Source: Desulfomicrobium sp. UBA5193 (lineage in GTDB: Bacteria > Desulfobacterota > Desulfovibrionia > Desulfovibrionales > Desulfomicrobiaceae). From it: a stretch of 64,000 nt of DNA. The position numbers and the translations under genes were made by a program. The notes beneath the pieces are model-generated. The model was not told the DNA's origin, ran no database searches, and saw only the letters and a list, made by a program, of their open reading frames with translations. This document shows, piece after piece, positions 1-8,193 of this stretch (positions are counted from its first letter, which is position 1; each line of letters begins with the position of its first letter). The stretch spans positions 1 through 64,000 of the forward strand of contig DHWB01000010.1 of the NCBI GenBank assembly GCA_002412965.1, in the 5' to 3' direction.

Positions 1-25
1 TGTTGTTTCCGAAATCGTGGAGTAA
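1..25 (+). CDS. tuf: Elongation factor Tu, C-terminal tail (partial)
   Basis: The window opens inside a gene: frame 2 reads VVSEIVE followed by TAA at 23-25. This matches the usual end of bacterial EF-Tu (VVSEIIE or similar). EF-Tu delivers aminoacyl-tRNA to the ribosome. A tuf gene directly before rpsJ is the normal str-S10 arrangement, which supports a call resting on only seven residues. Confidence 0.75.
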
Positions 26-40
26 TGGGGCAAGGTCATC

Positions 41-349
41 ATGAACAGTGACAAAATTCGTATAAAATTGAGAGCGTACGACTACCGCATTTTAGATAAG
101 GCTGTAGCCGAGATCGTCGATTCTGCACGTAACACCGGTGCATCTATTGCCGGACCGATTCCGTTGCCGACTCGTATCCATAAGCAGACCGTTCAAAAGT
201 CCGTACACGTGGATAAGAAATCTCGAGAACAGTTTGAAATGCGCGTGCATAAACGTCTTTTAGACATTCTTGAACCCACCCAACAGACGGTTGATGCTCT
301 GGGTAAGCTGAATCTTCCCGCAGGCGTTGATGTAGAAATCAAGCTGTAG
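41..349 (+). CDS. rpsJ: 30S ribosomal protein S10
   Basis: S10 is a small-subunit head protein and, in E. coli, the NusB (NusE) partner in transcription antitermination. The protein has the normal 102 aa and shows the family core GPIPLPT at residues 38-44, followed by the conserved basic stretch around residues 56-72. The ATG at 41 lies 15 nt after the tuf stop. It opens the S10 gene run, and rplC follows after 18 nt, so cotranscription is expected. Confidence 0.99.
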   Translation: MNSDKIRIKLRAYDYRILDKAVAEIVDSARNTGASIAGPIPLPTRIHKQTVQKSVHVDKKSREQFEMRVHKRLLDILEPTQQTVDALGKLNLPAGVDVEIKL

Positions 350-367
350 GGATAACGAGAGGCTATC

Positions 368-1000
368 ATGAAAAAGACTTTAGGACTTGTTGGGCGAAAG
401 ATCGGCATGACCAGAATTTACGGAACTGACGGAAACGTTATTCCCGTAACGGTCATTCAGGCTGGTCCTTGCCCCGTTATTGAAAAAAAGGTCAGTGAAA
501 AAGACGGGTATACAGCTTTGCAGGTAGGTTTTGAAGAAGTTGCAGCGCATCGACTGACTAAACCCGAGCAAGGCCATCAGCAAAAGGCAAATTGTGGCTT
601 TTACAAAATGCTGAAGGAAATCCGTCTTGGAAGCGTAGATGAATATGAAATTGGGCAGAAGTTGACTGTCGAAATGTTTACCCCCGGCGAAAAGATTCGC
701 GTCACTGGTACCTCCAAGGGCCGTGGTTTTGCCGGTGTCATCCGTCGCTGGAATTTTGCCGGTGCGCCTGCCTCTCATGGACACGAACAGGTCCACAGAA
801 AGCCTGGTTCCATCGGTCAGTGCGCATGGCCAAGCAAAGTGTTCAAGGGTAAGAAAATGCCGGGTCAGCTTGGAAACAAGACAGCAACGATGCTTAATCT
901 TGAAATTGTTGATGTTCGCCCGGAAGACAATGTCGTGCTTGTACGCGGCCAAGTTCCAGGACCCAAGCAGGGGATCATCATCCTCAGCAAGTTGAAGTAA
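368..1000 (+). CDS. rplC: 50S ribosomal protein L3
   Basis: L3 is an early assembly protein of the large subunit whose long loop approaches the peptidyl-transferase centre. It has 210 aa, normal for bacteria. The loop is recognisable: GRGF at residues 118-121, a stretch rich in His and Arg at 130-150, and MPGQLGN at 164-170, which holds the glutamine that PrmB methylates in E. coli. A GAGAGG-like ribosome-binding site precedes the ATG. Second gene of the S10 run, 13 nt before rplD. Confidence 0.99.
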   Translation: MKKTLGLVGRKIGMTRIYGTDGNVIPVTVIQAGPCPVIEKKVSEKDGYTALQVGFEEVAAHRLTKPEQGHQQKANCGFYKMLKEIRLGSVDEYEIGQKLTVEMFTPGEKIRVTGTSKGRGFAGVIRRWNFAGAPASHGHEQVHRKPGSIGQCAWPSKVFKGKKMPGQLGNKTATMLNLEIVDVRPEDNVVLVRGQVPGPKQGIIILSKLK

Positions 1001-1013
1001 AGGGGTAAAGATA

Positions 1014-1634
1014 ATGGCAAACGCGAAAGTATACGATCAAAACAAGCAGGAAGTCGGCGAGATGGCTTTGGCCGACGATATCTTCCAGGTCGAAGTACGG
1101 CCCGAGCTGCTGCACCTCGCGGTGAAGTCTCACTTGGCGAAGCTTCGTTCCGGTACTGTCGGAGTGAAGACTCGCGGACTTGTCAGAGGTGGCGGCAAGA
1201 AGCCGTGGCGTCAGAAGGGAACCGGTCGGGCCCGCGCGGGTTCCAGTCGTTCGCCCCTGTGGCGGAGCGGTGCTGTTGTGCACGGACCGAAGGCTCGCGA
1301 CTATAGCTTTAAAATCAACAAGCAGGTCCGAAAGCTTGCACTGAAGATGGCCATTTCTTCCCGGTTCACCTCCGAGAATTTGCTTGTGGTCAATAAACTT
1401 CAGTTCGACGAAATCAAGACCAAAAATTTCGTTGCTTGCAAGAATACCCTTGGCCTGAAAAAAGCCTTGATTGTTGTTGCCGAAAAAGATACCAACCTTG
1501 CTCTTTCGGCCAGGAATGTTCCTGGTTTTCTCGTGTTGGATCAGCAATCGATCAATGTGTACGAAATCCTCAAGTATCCTCAGATGGTCCTGGATCAGGG
1601 CGCTGTTTTGGCCCTACAGGAGAGGTTGAAATAA
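1014..1634 (+). CDS. rplD: 50S ribosomal protein L4
   Basis: L4 binds 23S rRNA, lines the exit tunnel and, in E. coli, represses its own operon. The 206-aa product has the conserved tunnel loop rich in Gly and Arg at about residues 59-77 (GGGKKPWRQKGTGRARAGS). The stop overlaps the ATG of rplW by one base (TAATG), so translation of the two is probably coupled. Whether L4 autoregulation exists here cannot be told, because the leader would lie upstream of the window. Confidence 0.99.
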   Translation: MANAKVYDQNKQEVGEMALADDIFQVEVRPELLHLAVKSHLAKLRSGTVGVKTRGLVRGGGKKPWRQKGTGRARAGSSRSPLWRSGAVVHGPKARDYSFKINKQVRKLALKMAISSRFTSENLLVVNKLQFDEIKTKNFVACKNTLGLKKALIVVAEKDTNLALSARNVPGFLVLDQQSINVYEILKYPQMVLDQGAVLALQERLK

Positions 1635-1924
1635 TGGAAAGCACGCAAGTATTACTCAGGCCGTTGATTTCTGAAAAATCCACAGGCCTCAAGGAACTTG
1701 GAAATCAGGTTGCTTTTTTTGTTCATGCCGACGCGAACAAAATCGACGTGCAGCGGGCCGTGGAGAACGTGTTCAAAGTGAAAGTCTCCGCAGTCAATAT
1801 TATCAATTATCGTCCGCGCACGAAAAAGAAATTCGGTCGTGCGGTTGGCAAGATCAGCGGATACAAAAAAGCATATGTATCTCTTGTTGCCGGCGAAAAG
1901 ATTGATTTCTTTGAAGGGGTGTAA
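1634..1924 (+). CDS. rplW: 50S ribosomal protein L23
   Basis: L23 sits at the tunnel exit and docks trigger factor and the signal recognition particle. The open frame extends upstream into rplD, but the ATG at 1634 gives a 96-aa protein starting MESTQVLLRPLISEKS, the standard L23 start, and overlaps the rplD stop by one base. The C-terminal YRPRTKKKFGR segment is the basic rRNA-binding loop. rplB begins two bases after its stop. Confidence 0.98.
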   Translation: MESTQVLLRPLISEKSTGLKELGNQVAFFVHADANKIDVQRAVENVFKVKVSAVNIINYRPRTKKKFGRAVGKISGYKKAYVSLVAGEKIDFFEGV

Positions 1925-1926
1925 TC

Positions 1927-2757
1927 ATGGCAATTCGGAAGCTTAAACCCACATCGGCCGGACGCAGGGCTCAGACTGTTCTCACCTTTGACGAGATCAC
2001 GTCCACAACCCCCGAGAAGTCCCTGACAAAGGGTTTGAATAAAAAAAGCGGTCGCAACAACAACGGCCGTATCACCATGCGCCGACGCGGTGGTGGAAAC
2101 AAGTCCTTGTACCGCCTGATTGATTTCAAGCGGAATAAGCTCGACATCCCCGCCAAGGTTGCCACCATCGAGTATGATCCGAACAGAAGTGCTCGTATCG
2201 CTCTGCTGCATTATGCCGATGGTGATAAGCGCTACATCATTTGCCCTCTTGGAATCAGCGTCGGCGATCAGATTCTTGCTGGCGACAAGGCTGATATCAA
2301 GCCGGGCAATGCGTTGGCTTTGGCCAGAATTCCTCTTGGAACTCTGGTTCACAATATTGAGCTTTATCCCGGTCGCGGCGGTCAACTGGCTCGTTCGGCC
2401 GGAGCGTACGCCCAGGTGATCGCCAAGGAAGACAAGTACGCACTGCTGCGGCTTCCTTCCGGTGAGGTTCGCAAAGTATTGGCTGTTAACATCGCAACGG
2501 TTGGTCAGGTTGGCAATATCGAGCATGAGAATGTTTCCATAGGTAAGGCCGGTCGTAATCGTTGGCTGGGCAAGCGTCCTAAGGTTCGTGGCGTGGCGAT
2601 GAACCCCGTTGACCATCCGTTGGGCGGTGGCGAGGGGAGAAGCTCTGGTGGTCGTCATCCTGTTACACCTTGGGGCAAGCCGACCAAGGGATACAAGACC
2701 CGTTCACCCAAGAAGACTTCGTCCAAGTTAATCGTAAAACGCCGTGGAAGTAAGTAG
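1927..2757 (+). CDS. rplB: 50S ribosomal protein L2
   Basis: L2 is a large-subunit core protein needed for subunit association and peptidyl-transferase assembly. It has 276 aa, the usual length. The Gly/His-rich C-terminal loop near residues 227-250 (GGGEGRSSGGRHPVTPWG) holds the conserved histidine implicated in activity. It starts 2 nt after rplW and ends 8 nt before rpsS, so it lies in the middle of the S10 transcript. Confidence 0.99.
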   Translation: MAIRKLKPTSAGRRAQTVLTFDEITSTTPEKSLTKGLNKKSGRNNNGRITMRRRGGGNKSLYRLIDFKRNKLDIPAKVATIEYDPNRSARIALLHYADGDKRYIICPLGISVGDQILAGDKADIKPGNALALARIPLGTLVHNIELYPGRGGQLARSAGAYAQVIAKEDKYALLRLPSGEVRKVLAVNIATVGQVGNIEHENVSIGKAGRNRWLGKRPKVRGVAMNPVDHPLGGGEGRSSGGRHPVTPWGKPTKGYKTRSPKKTSSKLIVKRRGSK

Positions 2758-2765
2758 GAGTTTCT

Positions 2766-3038
2766 ATGCCTAGGTCTCTGAAAAAAGGCCCTTTCGTGGA
2801 TGGCCATCTGCTCAATAAGGTGGAAAAGTCCCACGCTGATAGAAGCCGTCAGGTGATCAAGACTTGGTCTCGCCGGTCTACGATTTTGCCAGAGATGGTC
2901 GGACTTACCTTTGCAGTTCATAATGGAAAGAAATTTATCCCGGTGTTTGTCTCTGAGAATATGGTCGGACACAAACTTGGTGAATTTGCACCCACCAGGA
3001 CATATTTTGGCCACGCTGCTGATAAGAAGAAGAAATAG
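2766..3038 (+). CDS. rpsS: 30S ribosomal protein S19
   Basis: S19 is a small-subunit head protein that pairs with S13 near the A-site tRNA. The 90-aa product begins with the invariant PRSLKKGPFVD after the start Met and carries GHKLGEFAPTR before a C-terminal lysine run. A TAGGAG ribosome-binding site overlaps the end of rplB. Spacing to rplV is 14 nt. Confidence 0.99.
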   Translation: MPRSLKKGPFVDGHLLNKVEKSHADRSRQVIKTWSRRSTILPEMVGLTFAVHNGKKFIPVFVSENMVGHKLGEFAPTRTYFGHAADKKKK

Positions 3039-3052
3039 ACAGGAAGTTTCAT

Positions 3053-3385
3053 ATGGAAGCAAGATCAGTTGCCAAGTTTATTCGCGTCTCCGCGCAGAAA
3101 GCCAGGTTGGTCGCACGTAACGTGACCGGCAAACCCGTGGAAGATGCGTTGAATGTCCTGAAATTCACACCCAAGAAAGCTGCCCGTCTGATTGAAAAGG
3201 TTCTGACGACTGCGATTGCCAACGCGGAACACAACTCCAAGCTGAATGTAGACAACCTCTATGTGAAGGAAGTTCGCATTGACGGCGGTCCGAGCTGGAA
3301 GCGGATTCAATCGCGTGCAATGGGCCGGGCTTACAGAATTATCAAGCGCAGCAGCCACATCACTGTGGTTGTCGATGAACTCTAG
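3053..3385 (+). CDS. rplV: 50S ribosomal protein L22
   Basis: L22 lines the exit tunnel through a long beta hairpin, and hairpin changes give macrolide resistance in other bacteria. The 110-aa protein has the conserved N-terminal VAKFIRVSAQKARLVA helix and the hairpin region GPSWKRIQSRAMGRAYRI near residues 79-96. No hairpin deletion is apparent. It lies 12 nt before rpsC. Confidence 0.99.
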   Translation: MEARSVAKFIRVSAQKARLVARNVTGKPVEDALNVLKFTPKKAARLIEKVLTTAIANAEHNSKLNVDNLYVKEVRIDGGPSWKRIQSRAMGRAYRIIKRSSHITVVVDEL

Positions 3386-3397
3386 GAGGGCAGTGCT

Positions 3398-4036
3398 TTG
3401 GGTCATAAAGTTCATCCTTACGGATTCCGTTTGGGATACAATAAAAACTGGAAGTCCCGATGGTTCAGCGACAAAAAATATGCCGAGTATGTTTTCGAAG
3501 ACAGTAAGCTTCGGAAGTATGTGAAGGAAAAGCTGTTTCATGCGGGAATCTCCAAGATCGAAATCGAGAGAGCTGCCGACAAGGTTCGTTTGATTCTTTT
3601 CACTGCGCGTCCCGGTATTGTTATCGGAAGAAAAGGCGTAGAAATTGAAAAGCTCAGAGCCGAACTCAAAGGGAAATTTGCTCGCGAATTCGTGATTGAG
3701 GTGAATGAAATTCGTCGCCCGGAAACAGATGCTCAGCTTGTCGCGGAATCTATTGCGCAGCAGCTTGAGCGCCGGGTAGCATTTCGTCGTGCCATCAAGA
3801 AGACGCTGGGCATGGCCCAGAAGTTCGGCGCGTTGGGCATTAAGGTCCAGTGCGGCGGTCGTCTCGGTGGCGCTGAAATCGCTCGTTCAGAATGGGCGAG
3901 AGAGGGTCGTGTTCCCTTGCATACCTTGCGTGCAGACATCGATTACGGTGTTGCTACCGCCAAAACCACCTATGGTGTCATTGGTGTCAAGGTTTGGGTG
4001 TTCAAGGGTGAGATCCTGAGCGAGGTAGATAGCTGA
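3398..4036 (+). CDS. rpsC: 30S ribosomal protein S3 (TTG start)
   Basis: S3 lines the mRNA entry channel and contributes to ribosomal helicase activity. The 212-aa protein starts MGHKVHPYGFRLG, the typical S3 start, but the codon is TTG at 3398 behind an AGGAGGG Shine-Dalgarno at about 3385-3390. No in-frame ATG or GTG lies closer. The type-II KH domain shows the GRKG loop in IVIGRKGVEIEKL. The TGA overlaps the rplP ATG by one base. Confidence 0.98.
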   Translation: MGHKVHPYGFRLGYNKNWKSRWFSDKKYAEYVFEDSKLRKYVKEKLFHAGISKIEIERAADKVRLILFTARPGIVIGRKGVEIEKLRAELKGKFAREFVIEVNEIRRPETDAQLVAESIAQQLERRVAFRRAIKKTLGMAQKFGALGIKVQCGGRLGGAEIARSEWAREGRVPLHTLRADIDYGVATAKTTYGVIGVKVWVFKGEILSEVDS

Positions 4037-4443
4037 TGCTGAGTCCAAAAAAGGTCAAATTTCGGAAGCAGCAAAAAGGTCGTATTCGCGGTCTTTCCGG
4101 ACGCGCGACCACAGTTGCTTTTGGCGATATCGGTTTGAAGGCTATGGAATGCGGCAAGCTCACGAGTCAGCAAATTGAAGCCGCTCGTATCGCAATGATG
4201 CGGCACATCAAAAGAGGCGGCAAAGTTTTCATTCGTGTTTTTCCCGACAAGACGATTACTGCTAAACCTTTGGAAGTTCGTCAGGGTAAAGGAAAAGGCT
4301 CGCCCGTTGGTTGGTGTGCACCAGTTCAGAGAGGTCGCATTATTTACGAGATAAAGGGTGTAGATGTTGAGCTGGCCAAAGAAGCATTGCAGAGAGCTGC
4401 CTACAAGCTGCCTATAAAGACTACCATAGTCGAAAAGGAGTAA
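4036..4443 (+). CDS. rplP: 50S ribosomal protein L16
   Basis: L16 helps position tRNA in the A and P sites of the large subunit. The 135-aa protein starts MLSPKKVKFRKQQKGR and continues with the GLSGRATTVAFGDIGLKA segment found throughout the family. The start overlaps the rpsC stop (TGATG), indicating coupled translation, and rpmC follows after 6 nt. Confidence 0.99.
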   Translation: MLSPKKVKFRKQQKGRIRGLSGRATTVAFGDIGLKAMECGKLTSQQIEAARIAMMRHIKRGGKVFIRVFPDKTITAKPLEVRQGKGKGSPVGWCAPVQRGRIIYEIKGVDVELAKEALQRAAYKLPIKTTIVEKE

Positions 4444-4449
4444 GACAGG

Positions 4450-4653
4450 ATGAATGCTCAACAGTTACGTGAATTGGATTCCGTGAAGCTCCAGGAAAAG
4501 CTTGGTGAATTCCGCAAGGAGCTTATGAATCTTCGTTTTCAGCATGCTACGGCGCAGCTTGAAAATAGTCAGAGAATACCGCTTGTTAAGAAATCCATTG
4601 CTCGGATTTTGACGATTTTGAAAGCGAAGGACATGGAGACAGGTGATGAGTAA
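4450..4653 (+). CDS. rpmC: 50S ribosomal protein L29
   Basis: L29 is a small two-helix protein at the tunnel exit, next to L23. The 67-aa product shows the family pattern: an N-terminal LRELDSVKLQEKLGEFRKELMNLRFQ helix and a second helix with the NSQRIPLVKKSIARILTIL type sequence. It overlaps the start of rpsQ by 8 nt. Confidence 0.98.
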   Translation: MNAQQLRELDSVKLQEKLGEFRKELMNLRFQHATAQLENSQRIPLVKKSIARILTILKAKDMETGDE

Positions 4654-4912
4654 CAGCGGAAAGACATCAAACAAGAGAACTCTTGTTGGCTTCGTAGTGA
4701 GCGATAAGAACGACAAGACGATTGTCGTACGTGTCGAAACACTGGTCAAACATCCTGTTCTTAAAAAATATATCCGCCGCAGAAAGAAATTCATGGCTCA
4801 TGACCCCAACAACGAATGTCACATTGGGGATAAAGTTCAGATTGTCGAGCACCGCCCCATGAGTGCGCGGAAGAATTGGCATCTGATGAAAATCATTGAA
4901 AGAGCTTTGTAG
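4646..4912 (+). CDS. rpsQ: 30S ribosomal protein S17
   Basis: S17 is a primary 16S rRNA-binding protein. Two adjacent starts are possible, GTG at 4643 and ATG at 4646. I chose the ATG, giving 88 aa beginning MSNSGKTSNKRTLVGFV. The OB-fold signature KNDKTIVVRVE and the KKYIRRRKKFMAHDP segment are clear. It overlaps rpmC by 8 nt and ends the S10-type block, with rplN 11 nt later. Confidence 0.98.
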   Translation: MSNSGKTSNKRTLVGFVVSDKNDKTIVVRVETLVKHPVLKKYIRRRKKFMAHDPNNECHIGDKVQIVEHRPMSARKNWHLMKIIERAL

Positions 4913-4923
4913 GGGATTGTAAA

Positions 4924-5292
4924 ATGATTCAAATGCAGACGACTTTGGATGTCGCAGACAATTCCGGAGCCAAGAAGGTTGCCTGCATCAAGGTGCTAGG
5001 CGGAAGTAAGAGGCGGTATGCACGTGTCGGTGACATAATCATGGTCTCCGTCAAAGAAGCCATTCCTCATGGAAAAGTAAAGAAGGGCGATGTTCTCCAG
5101 GCAGTAGTTGTAAGAACAACAAAGGAGATCGGACGTCCTGACGGTACTTTCATCCGTTTTGACAATAATTCAGCGGTACTGCTGAATAAAAACCTTGAGC
5201 CGATGGGCACTCGTATATTTGGGCCTGTTGCACGAGAATTGCGGGCAAAGAACTTTATGAAGATCGTATCTTTAGCCCCTGAGGTATTGTAA
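4924..5292 (+). CDS. rplN: 50S ribosomal protein L14
   Basis: L14 lies at the subunit interface and forms intersubunit bridges with 16S rRNA. It is 122 aa, the standard length, starting MIQMQTTLDVADNSGAKKV as in most bacteria. It is the first gene of the spc-type block. No terminator or promoter is visible between rpsQ and rplN (11 nt), so the S10 and spc blocks appear fused into one transcript. Confidence 0.99.
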   Translation: MIQMQTTLDVADNSGAKKVACIKVLGGSKRRYARVGDIIMVSVKEAIPHGKVKKGDVLQAVVVRTTKEIGRPDGTFIRFDNNSAVLLNKNLEPMGTRIFGPVARELRAKNFMKIVSLAPEVL

Positions 5293-5295
5293 ACT

Positions 5296-5625
5296 ATGTC
5301 TACTCATGTCTGGAAAATTCACAAAGATGATAATGTGATGATTCTTGTCGGAAAAGACAAAGGAAAGATTGGCAAGGTTGTCAAGATTCTTCGCAGCAAG
5401 AAGCAGGTTATTGTCGAGAAGGCGAATATGGTAAAGAAACATACCAAGCCTAATCCGTATAACAACCAGCCTGGTGGAATAGTTGAGAAGGAAATGCCGA
5501 TGGATGTTTCCAATGTTCAACTGGTTTGCAATGCTTGCTCAAAACCGACAAGGTTGGGTTATAAGTTTACCGATGATAACAAGAAAGTTCGTTATTGCAA
5601 AAAATGCAATGAAACGATTAGTTAA
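5296..5625 (+). CDS. rplX: 50S ribosomal protein L24 with a Cys4 tail
   Basis: L24 is an assembly initiator that binds the 5' end of 23S rRNA. The N-terminal KOW fold is clear (DDNVMILVGKDKGKIGKVVK). The 109-aa protein also carries two CxxC pairs near the C-terminus (CNAC at about residue 78 and CKKC at about residue 102), a zinc-ribbon-like arrangement that E. coli L24 lacks. Zinc binding is inferred. It starts 3 nt after rplN. Confidence 0.97.
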   Translation: MSTHVWKIHKDDNVMILVGKDKGKIGKVVKILRSKKQVIVEKANMVKKHTKPNPYNNQPGGIVEKEMPMDVSNVQLVCNACSKPTRLGYKFTDDNKKVRYCKKCNETIS

Positions 5626-5634
5626 GGTGCAGCA

Positions 5635-6174
5635 ATGAGTAGTCTCGAAAAGATCTACAAAGATAAAGTCGCTCCTGAACTCGCGAAGGAATTTAATTAC
5701 ACTACAGTAATGCAAATTCCTTCGATAAAGTTTGTCTCATTGAATATGGGACTGGGTGAAGGTAGCCAGAATAACAAAATCATTCAGGATTCTGTACGCG
5801 ATTTGTCTCTGATTGCTGGTCAGCGGGCTGTTGTAACGCGGGCAAAAAAATCCATCGCCGCATTTAAATTGCGCGAAGGAATGCCTGTAGGCTGCCGGGT
5901 ATCGCTTCGAGGAGACAGAATGTGGGCTTTTTTGGAAAAGTTGCTGACCATAGCACTTCCCAGAGTCCGCGACTTCCGGGGTGTTCCGGACAGAGGATTT
6001 GATGGCCGTGGAAATTATACCCTTGGCATTAAGGAACATACTATCTTTCCAGAAATTGAGATCGATAGGATTGAAAAAGCAGTGGGTATGAATATTTCTG
6101 TTATAACTACTGCCCAGACTGACAAAGAAGGCAAGATGCTGTTGAAGCTTCTTGGAATGCCCTTCAAGAAGTAA
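5635..6174 (+). CDS. rplE: 50S ribosomal protein L5
   Basis: L5 is a central-protuberance protein that binds 5S rRNA and contacts P-site tRNA. The 179-aa product has the conserved TRAKKSIAAFKLREGMPVG stretch near residues 68-86, followed by a typical RDFRGVP. Length and motifs fit well. An AAGGAGG sequence at the stop provides the ribosome-binding site for the TTG-initiated rpsN. Confidence 0.99.
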   Translation: MSSLEKIYKDKVAPELAKEFNYTTVMQIPSIKFVSLNMGLGEGSQNNKIIQDSVRDLSLIAGQRAVVTRAKKSIAAFKLREGMPVGCRVSLRGDRMWAFLEKLLTIALPRVRDFRGVPDRGFDGRGNYTLGIKEHTIFPEIEIDRIEKAVGMNISVITTAQTDKEGKMLLKLLGMPFKK

Positions 6175-6187
6175 GGAGGAGTTTAAC

Positions 6188-6373
6188 TTGACTCGTACAT
6201 CTTTGATGGTCAAGGCTCAGCGGAAGCCCAAATTTTCCACACGCCAGTACAACAGATGCCCTATTTGCGGTCGGCCCAGAGCCTTTATGCGTAAGTTTGG
6301 CATTTGCAGAATCTGCTTCAGGAATATGGCCCTTGCCGGTGAACTGCCAGGCGTAAGAAAATCTAGCTGGTAA
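6188..6373 (+). CDS. rpsN: 30S ribosomal protein S14, zinc-binding type (TTG start)
   Basis: S14 is a head protein of the small subunit. The true start is TTG at 6188, 8 nt after an AAGGAGG sequence, giving 61 aa beginning MTRTSLMVKAQRKPKF. This is the short C+ form with two CxxC pairs (CPIC and CRIC) that bind zinc, rather than the roughly 100-aa zinc-free form of E. coli. The open frame extends into rplE, but that part has no S14 similarity. Confidence 0.97.
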   Translation: MTRTSLMVKAQRKPKFSTRQYNRCPICGRPRAFMRKFGICRICFRNMALAGELPGVRKSSW

Positions 6374-6386
6374 ATGAGGTACGCTC

Positions 6387-6770
6387 ATGTCTGTCATAGA
6401 TCCTATTGCAGATTTGTTGACTCGAATTCGTAATGCATACAAAGCTATGCATTCTACTGTTTCTATTACTCCCAGCCGCACCCGCGAGGCGCTGCTCAAA
6501 ATATTGAACGAAGAAGGCTATATCAAAGGATATACCGTCGAAAGCGACGCCCTTTTGGTTGATTTGAAATACCATGAAAATAAGGCTGTCGTTGCTGGCT
6601 TGAAAAGAATTAGCAAGCCTGGTCGTCGTATTTATGTGGGTGCGAAGAGCATTCCTTCTGTACAAAATGGTCTTGGAATTTGCATCTTGTCGACTTCCAA
6701 GGGTGTACTTGAAGGTAAAAAGGCTGCCGAAATCGGCGTTGGCGGCGAACTTCTTTGTGAGATTTGGTAG
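6387..6770 (+). CDS. rpsH: 30S ribosomal protein S8
   Basis: S8 is a primary 16S rRNA-binding protein and the translational repressor of the spc operon in E. coli. The 127-aa protein starts MSVIDPIADLLTRIRNAY, as expected, and ends with the conserved GGELLCEIW. Its C-terminal STSKGVLEGKKA segment is the RNA-binding signature. No S8-type mRNA target was searched for in the rplN-rplE region. Confidence 0.99.
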   Translation: MSVIDPIADLLTRIRNAYKAMHSTVSITPSRTREALLKILNEEGYIKGYTVESDALLVDLKYHENKAVVAGLKRISKPGRRIYVGAKSIPSVQNGLGICILSTSKGVLEGKKAAEIGVGGELLCEIW

Positions 6771-6779
6771 GAGATCGCT

Positions 6780-7319
6780 ATGTCTCGAGTAGGAAAAATG
6801 CCGATCAGCATCCCCGGTGGTGTTGATCTTAAAATCGCAGAAGACGGGATTGAAGTGAAGGGGCCCAAGGGGGTTCTGAATCTGGCCACCCATCCTGCCA
6901 TCGCTGTAAATGTTGACAACAATACGGTGTCGGTCAGCCCTGTTAACGACAGTCGCATCGCACGTCAGCAGCACGGGTTGCGGAGAACTCTCCTGGCCAA
7001 TGCAGTGGTGGGTGTAACCAAGGGTTTCGAAAAATCCCTTGAAGTCATCGGCGTTGGCTATAAGGTCAATGTGCAGGGCAATACGGTTGTGCTAAATGTC
7101 GGTTTTTCTCACCCGGTCAATTTTGATCTCCCTGCAGGTATTCAAGCCAAGGCAGAGGGCAACAAAATTATTATTACCGGATGTGACAAACAGGCTGTCG
7201 GCGAAGTGGCGGCACAGATTCGCCGTGTCCGTCCGCCGGAGCCGTACAAGGGCAAGGGTATTAAGTATACTGATGAGACTATCCGTCGCAAAGCCGGCAA
7301 ATCCGGTGGCAAGAAATAG
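6780..7319 (+). CDS. rplF: 50S ribosomal protein L6
   Basis: L6 lies near the GTPase-associated centre of the large subunit. The 179-aa product shows SRVGKMPISIPGGV at the N-terminus and the signature RRVRPPEPYKGKGIKY near residues 149-164 at the C-terminus. It is intact and starts 9 nt after rpsH. Confidence 0.99.
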   Translation: MSRVGKMPISIPGGVDLKIAEDGIEVKGPKGVLNLATHPAIAVNVDNNTVSVSPVNDSRIARQQHGLRRTLLANAVVGVTKGFEKSLEVIGVGYKVNVQGNTVVLNVGFSHPVNFDLPAGIQAKAEGNKIIITGCDKQAVGEVAAQIRRVRPPEPYKGKGIKYTDETIRRKAGKSGGKK

Positions 7320-7327
7320 GATAAGCT

Positions 7328-7681
7328 ATGAAATTATCAAGAGATGAAGCCCGTAAAAAGCGTAAGACGCGGATTCGTAAAAAAGTCAATGGTACTCCTG
7401 AGCGACCAAGACTTGTTGTATTTCGGTCCAGCAAGCACATTTACGCGCAGATAATCGATGATTTGGCTGGAGCAACTCTGGCCTCTGCCTCTACATTAAG
7501 CCTTGAAGGCGATAATATTCGACTGACTGTCGAAAATGCGAAGTTGGTAGGAATGAAGGTTGCCGAAGAAGCGATTAAGAAGAGCATCACATCAGTGGTA
7601 TTTGATCGTAACGGCTTCGTATACCATGGCCGAATCAAGGCCTTAGCCGATGGAGCCAGAGAAGGCGGCTTAAATTTTTAA
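7328..7681 (+). CDS. rplR: 50S ribosomal protein L18
   Basis: L18 carries 5S rRNA into the central protuberance together with L5. It is 117 aa. The sequence RPRLVVFRSSKHIYAQIIDD and the C-terminal DRNGFVYHGRIKALADGARE are the family hallmarks. Its position between rplF and rpsE is the canonical spc order. Confidence 0.99.
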   Translation: MKLSRDEARKKRKTRIRKKVNGTPERPRLVVFRSSKHIYAQIIDDLAGATLASASTLSLEGDNIRLTVENAKLVGMKVAEEAIKKSITSVVFDRNGFVYHGRIKALADGAREGGLNF

Positions 7682-7693
7682 TCGAGGACATCC

Positions 7694-8185
7694 ATGCAAC
7701 AAAACGAATTTGAACTCATTGAGAAAATAGTCTATCTCAATCGCGTCGCCAAAGTTGTCAAGGGTGGCCGTCGATTCAGCTTTAGCGCATTAGTAGTGGT
7801 CGGCGATGGCAAGGGTACTGTCGGTTTTGGCCTTGGAAAGGCGAACCAGGTTCCTGATGCCATCAAGAAAGCTACTGATAGGGCTCGCAAGGACATGCAG
7901 AAAGTAGAACTTCTGGATGGAACCATTCCTTACGAGACCGTGGGGAATTTTGGTGCAGGTCAGGTCATGCTTAAGCCCGCTTCCGCAGGTACCGGGATTA
8001 TCGCAGGTGGGCCTGTCCGTGCCGTCATGGAAGCCGCTGGTGTTCATGACATCCTGACCAAGGCCATTGGCACGAATAATCCGCACAATGTTCTTCGCGC
8101 TACATTCGCTGGATTGCGCTCCCTTCGCAGCGCCGAACTCGTTGGACGGATGAGAGGCAAGACTCTCACCATCAAGAGAAAATAG
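7694..8185 (+). CDS. rpsE: 30S ribosomal protein S5
   Basis: S5 takes part in decoding fidelity and the mRNA-entry helicase. The 163-aa protein carries the double-stranded RNA-binding-like core with GGRRFSFSALVVVGDGKGTVGFGLGKA and the conserved NPHNVLRATFAGL in the C-terminal half. It is followed after 8 nt by the very short rpmD gene. Confidence 0.99.
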   Translation: MQQNEFELIEKIVYLNRVAKVVKGGRRFSFSALVVVGDGKGTVGFGLGKANQVPDAIKKATDRARKDMQKVELLDGTIPYETVGNFGAGQVMLKPASAGTGIIAGGPVRAVMEAAGVHDILTKAIGTNNPHNVLRATFAGLRSLRSAELVGRMRGKTLTIKRK

Positions 8186-8193
8186 GTGAAGTT